Positions 4,937 through 6,123 of a stretch of DNA of 6,123 nt are shown here, piece after piece. This DNA is from Actinomycetes bacterium (GTDB taxonomy: Bacteria; Actinomycetota; Actinomycetes; Actinomycetales; Dermatophilaceae). The stretch is from assembly GCA_023451855.1 (NCBI GenBank), contig JAEXXY010000316.1, positions 1-6,123 of the forward strand, read 5' to 3'. Numbering within the stretch: the first letter of the stretch is position 1; each line of letters begins with the position of its first letter. A program made the translations under genes and the position numbers. The notes beneath the pieces were generated by a model. It worked only from the letters and a program-made list of their open reading frames with translations, had not been told where the DNA came from and made no database searches.

Positions 4937-6123
4937 TCAGCCGGTGCTCCCGCGCCTCGCGGGCTCCTCCGGCTCGCGCGACTCCCCCGTCTTCCCCGGC
5001 TCCGCAGGCTGCGCCGGTGGCTCCGGCTGCTCCGGCTGCGGTGGTCCCGGCGTGGGCAGTGCCGCCGTGAGGACGTACGACACGACGACGGCGACGACGA
5101 CCTGCGGCGTGATCGTGAGCCCGTCCTTGCCCATGAGCACCGTCGCGAGGAGCACCGAGGTGAGCGGCAGCCGCAGCATCGCGCAGCACATCGCGCCGAT
5201 GCCGGTGCCGATGGCGGCCGCAATCTGCATGCCGGGCAGTCCGCTCACGGCGACGCCGAGCACGGCACCGATGAACATGGAGGGGAACACCGGGCCGCCG
5301 CGGAAGGCCGCGAGCGAGAGCCCGTAGGCGATGCCCTTCAGCAGCGCGAGCAGCACGAGCGCCCCAAGCGAGTAGCTCGCGGCATTCGCGACGAGGCCGG
5401 GCAGCGCGTCCTGCCCGGAGAAGAGCACCTCGGCGAACCCCCGCCCGGTGAGAACCTGGTACGCGGTGGCGCACAGTCCGATGAGCAGGCCGAGACCCAT
5501 CGTGACCGGCACCCGGTTGCGGTGCACGAGCGGCCGCACCGTCAGGGCGAGCCAGCGTATGCACCAGCCGAGCAGCGCCGCGATGAGCCCGATCGGCACG
5601 GCCCAGGCCAGCGACGCGATGCTCGGCACGGGCGCCTGCGGCACCGTGGTCAGGGCCAGCGAGAACGTGCCGAGCCCGGTCCAGGCGTCCAGCCCGACGA
5701 ACACGAGCGCGCCGATGCCCGACGCCAGCAGGCCGGGCAGCGCGACGAGGCTGAGGGTCGCTCCCGCGATGCCGGCCGCCTCCATGATGAGGAACGCGCC
5801 GAGCAGCGGCGAACCGAGCAGCGTGCTGACGGCGGCGAAGCTGCCGGCGGACGCCATGATCGTCGCGGCCATGGGCGGTGCGTCCCGCTTCGCCAGACGC
5901 ACCGTCAGGGCCGCCAGCCCACCGCCGATCGCGATGAGCGGCGCCTCCGGTCCGAGCACGGCCCCGAGCCCGAGCGTCGTGAGGGCGGCAATGACGACGC
6001 CGGGCAGGTCACGGCCGGCCACTGGTCCCGTGCCGGTACGGAAGCCGAGAGCGGGCGAGTGACCCGCTGTGCCCGGCAGGTGACGGATCGTCAGCGCGAC
6101 GAGCAGGCCGCACAGCACGAGCC
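4937..6123 (-). CDS. ClC-family chloride channel / H+-Cl- antiporter, N-terminus cut by the window edge
   Basis: About 394 residues are visible, open to the right edge; the missing part should hold the first helices. The ClC core motifs are recognisable: LGPEAPLIAIGG (a variant of GREGP, with the gating Glu codon at 5945-5947), a second Glu at 5780-5782 in FLIMEA aligning with E. coli Glu203 of the proton path, and RGGPVFPSMFIG (5282-5299 for GGPVFP) replacing GGIFAP. The anion-site motif GSGIP appears as AGHSP (6053-6067). Both glutamates suggest exchange of protons for chloride rather than a passive channel, an inference from family knowledge. There is no CBS domain; the protein ends in a Pro/Glu-rich tail of roughly 40 residues. 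It acts in the plasma membrane. The likely operon with glutamate decarboxylase suggests it balances charge during proton-consuming decarboxylation, the role shown for E. coli ClC proteins in acid resistance. Confidence 0.9.
   Translation of the reverse strand, partial: LVLCGLLVALTIRHLPGTAGHSPALGFRTGTGPVAGRDLPGVVIAALTTLGLGAVLGPEAPLIAIGGGLAALTVRLAKRDAPPMAATIMASAGSFAAVSTLLGSPLLGAFLIMEAAGIAGATLSLVALPGLLASGIGALVFVGLDAWTGLGTFSLALTTVPQAPVPSIASLAWAVPIGLIAALLGWCIRWLALTVRPLVHRNRVPVTMGLGLLIGLCATAYQVLTGRGFAEVLFSGQDALPGLVANAASYSLGALVLLALLKGIAYGLSLAAFRGGPVFPSMFIGAVLGVAVSGLPGMQIAAAIGTGIGAMCCAMLRLPLTSVLLATVLMGKDGLTITPQVVVAVVVSYVLTAALPTPGPPQPEQPEPPAQPAEPGKTGESREPEEPARRGSTG

Noticed and set aside
4101..5564. 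A 487-codon minus-strand open frame spanning the end of ClC, the membrane protein and the gap before the decarboxylase
   Set aside because: It is out of frame with two genes that show clear membrane segments and ClC motifs, and its product is Arg/His/Ala-rich frame-shadow sequence.

Overview
The window is GC-rich with strongly GC-biased third codon positions, GTG starts and purine-rich ribosome binding sites. A partial DUF222/HNH-type gene with a TCGAAC-type SOS box sits at the left edge. Together these point to a high-GC actinobacterium. The glutamate decarboxylase and ClC sequences would fit Micrococcales, for example an Intrasporangiaceae-like organism, but that placement is a guess. All genes look chromosomal, and no transposase, phage gene, CRISPR array, tRNA or rRNA was seen.

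Layout, left to right. (1) Bases 1-395, minus: the first 131 codons of a DUF222-type (13E12 repeat family) protein, running off the left edge. A LexA-type SOS box (434-449) overlaps its likely promoter. (2) 570-1565, minus: a ten-helix EamA/DMT-superfamily exporter. The 174 bp between (1) and (2) holds the SOS promoter and two short inverted repeats, nothing else. (3) 1566-1819: a 254-bp divergent intergenic region with a perfect 13-bp palindrome next to a candidate promoter. (4) 1820-2317 and 2314-2721, plus: cysteine dioxygenase and a single-domain rhodanese, translationally coupled through a GTGA overlap. (5) 2728-4104, 4157-4855 and 4937-6123, minus: transcribed in the order ClC chloride channel/antiporter (5' end off the right edge), an unrecognised six-helix membrane protein, then glutamate decarboxylase. 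The two gaps are 81 and 52 bp, so these form a probable operon. It converges on the rhodanese gene with only 6 bp between stop codons.

Two functional themes emerge. The left-centre block (exporter, cysteine dioxygenase, rhodanese) looks like a thiol/sulfur overflow module: EamA-family exporters include cysteine/O-acetylserine exporters, the dioxygenase oxidises cysteine to the sulfinate, and the rhodanese can handle the sulfane sulfur or sulfite that follows. The right block looks like an acid-resistance module: glutamate decarboxylation consumes protons, and ClC antiporters are known to act as the electrical shunt for decarboxylase acid resistance in E. coli. A GadC-type glutamate/GABA antiporter is absent from the window. 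The uncharacterised membrane protein between ClC and the decarboxylase is the least explained gene and carries a six-fold repeated sequence motif.
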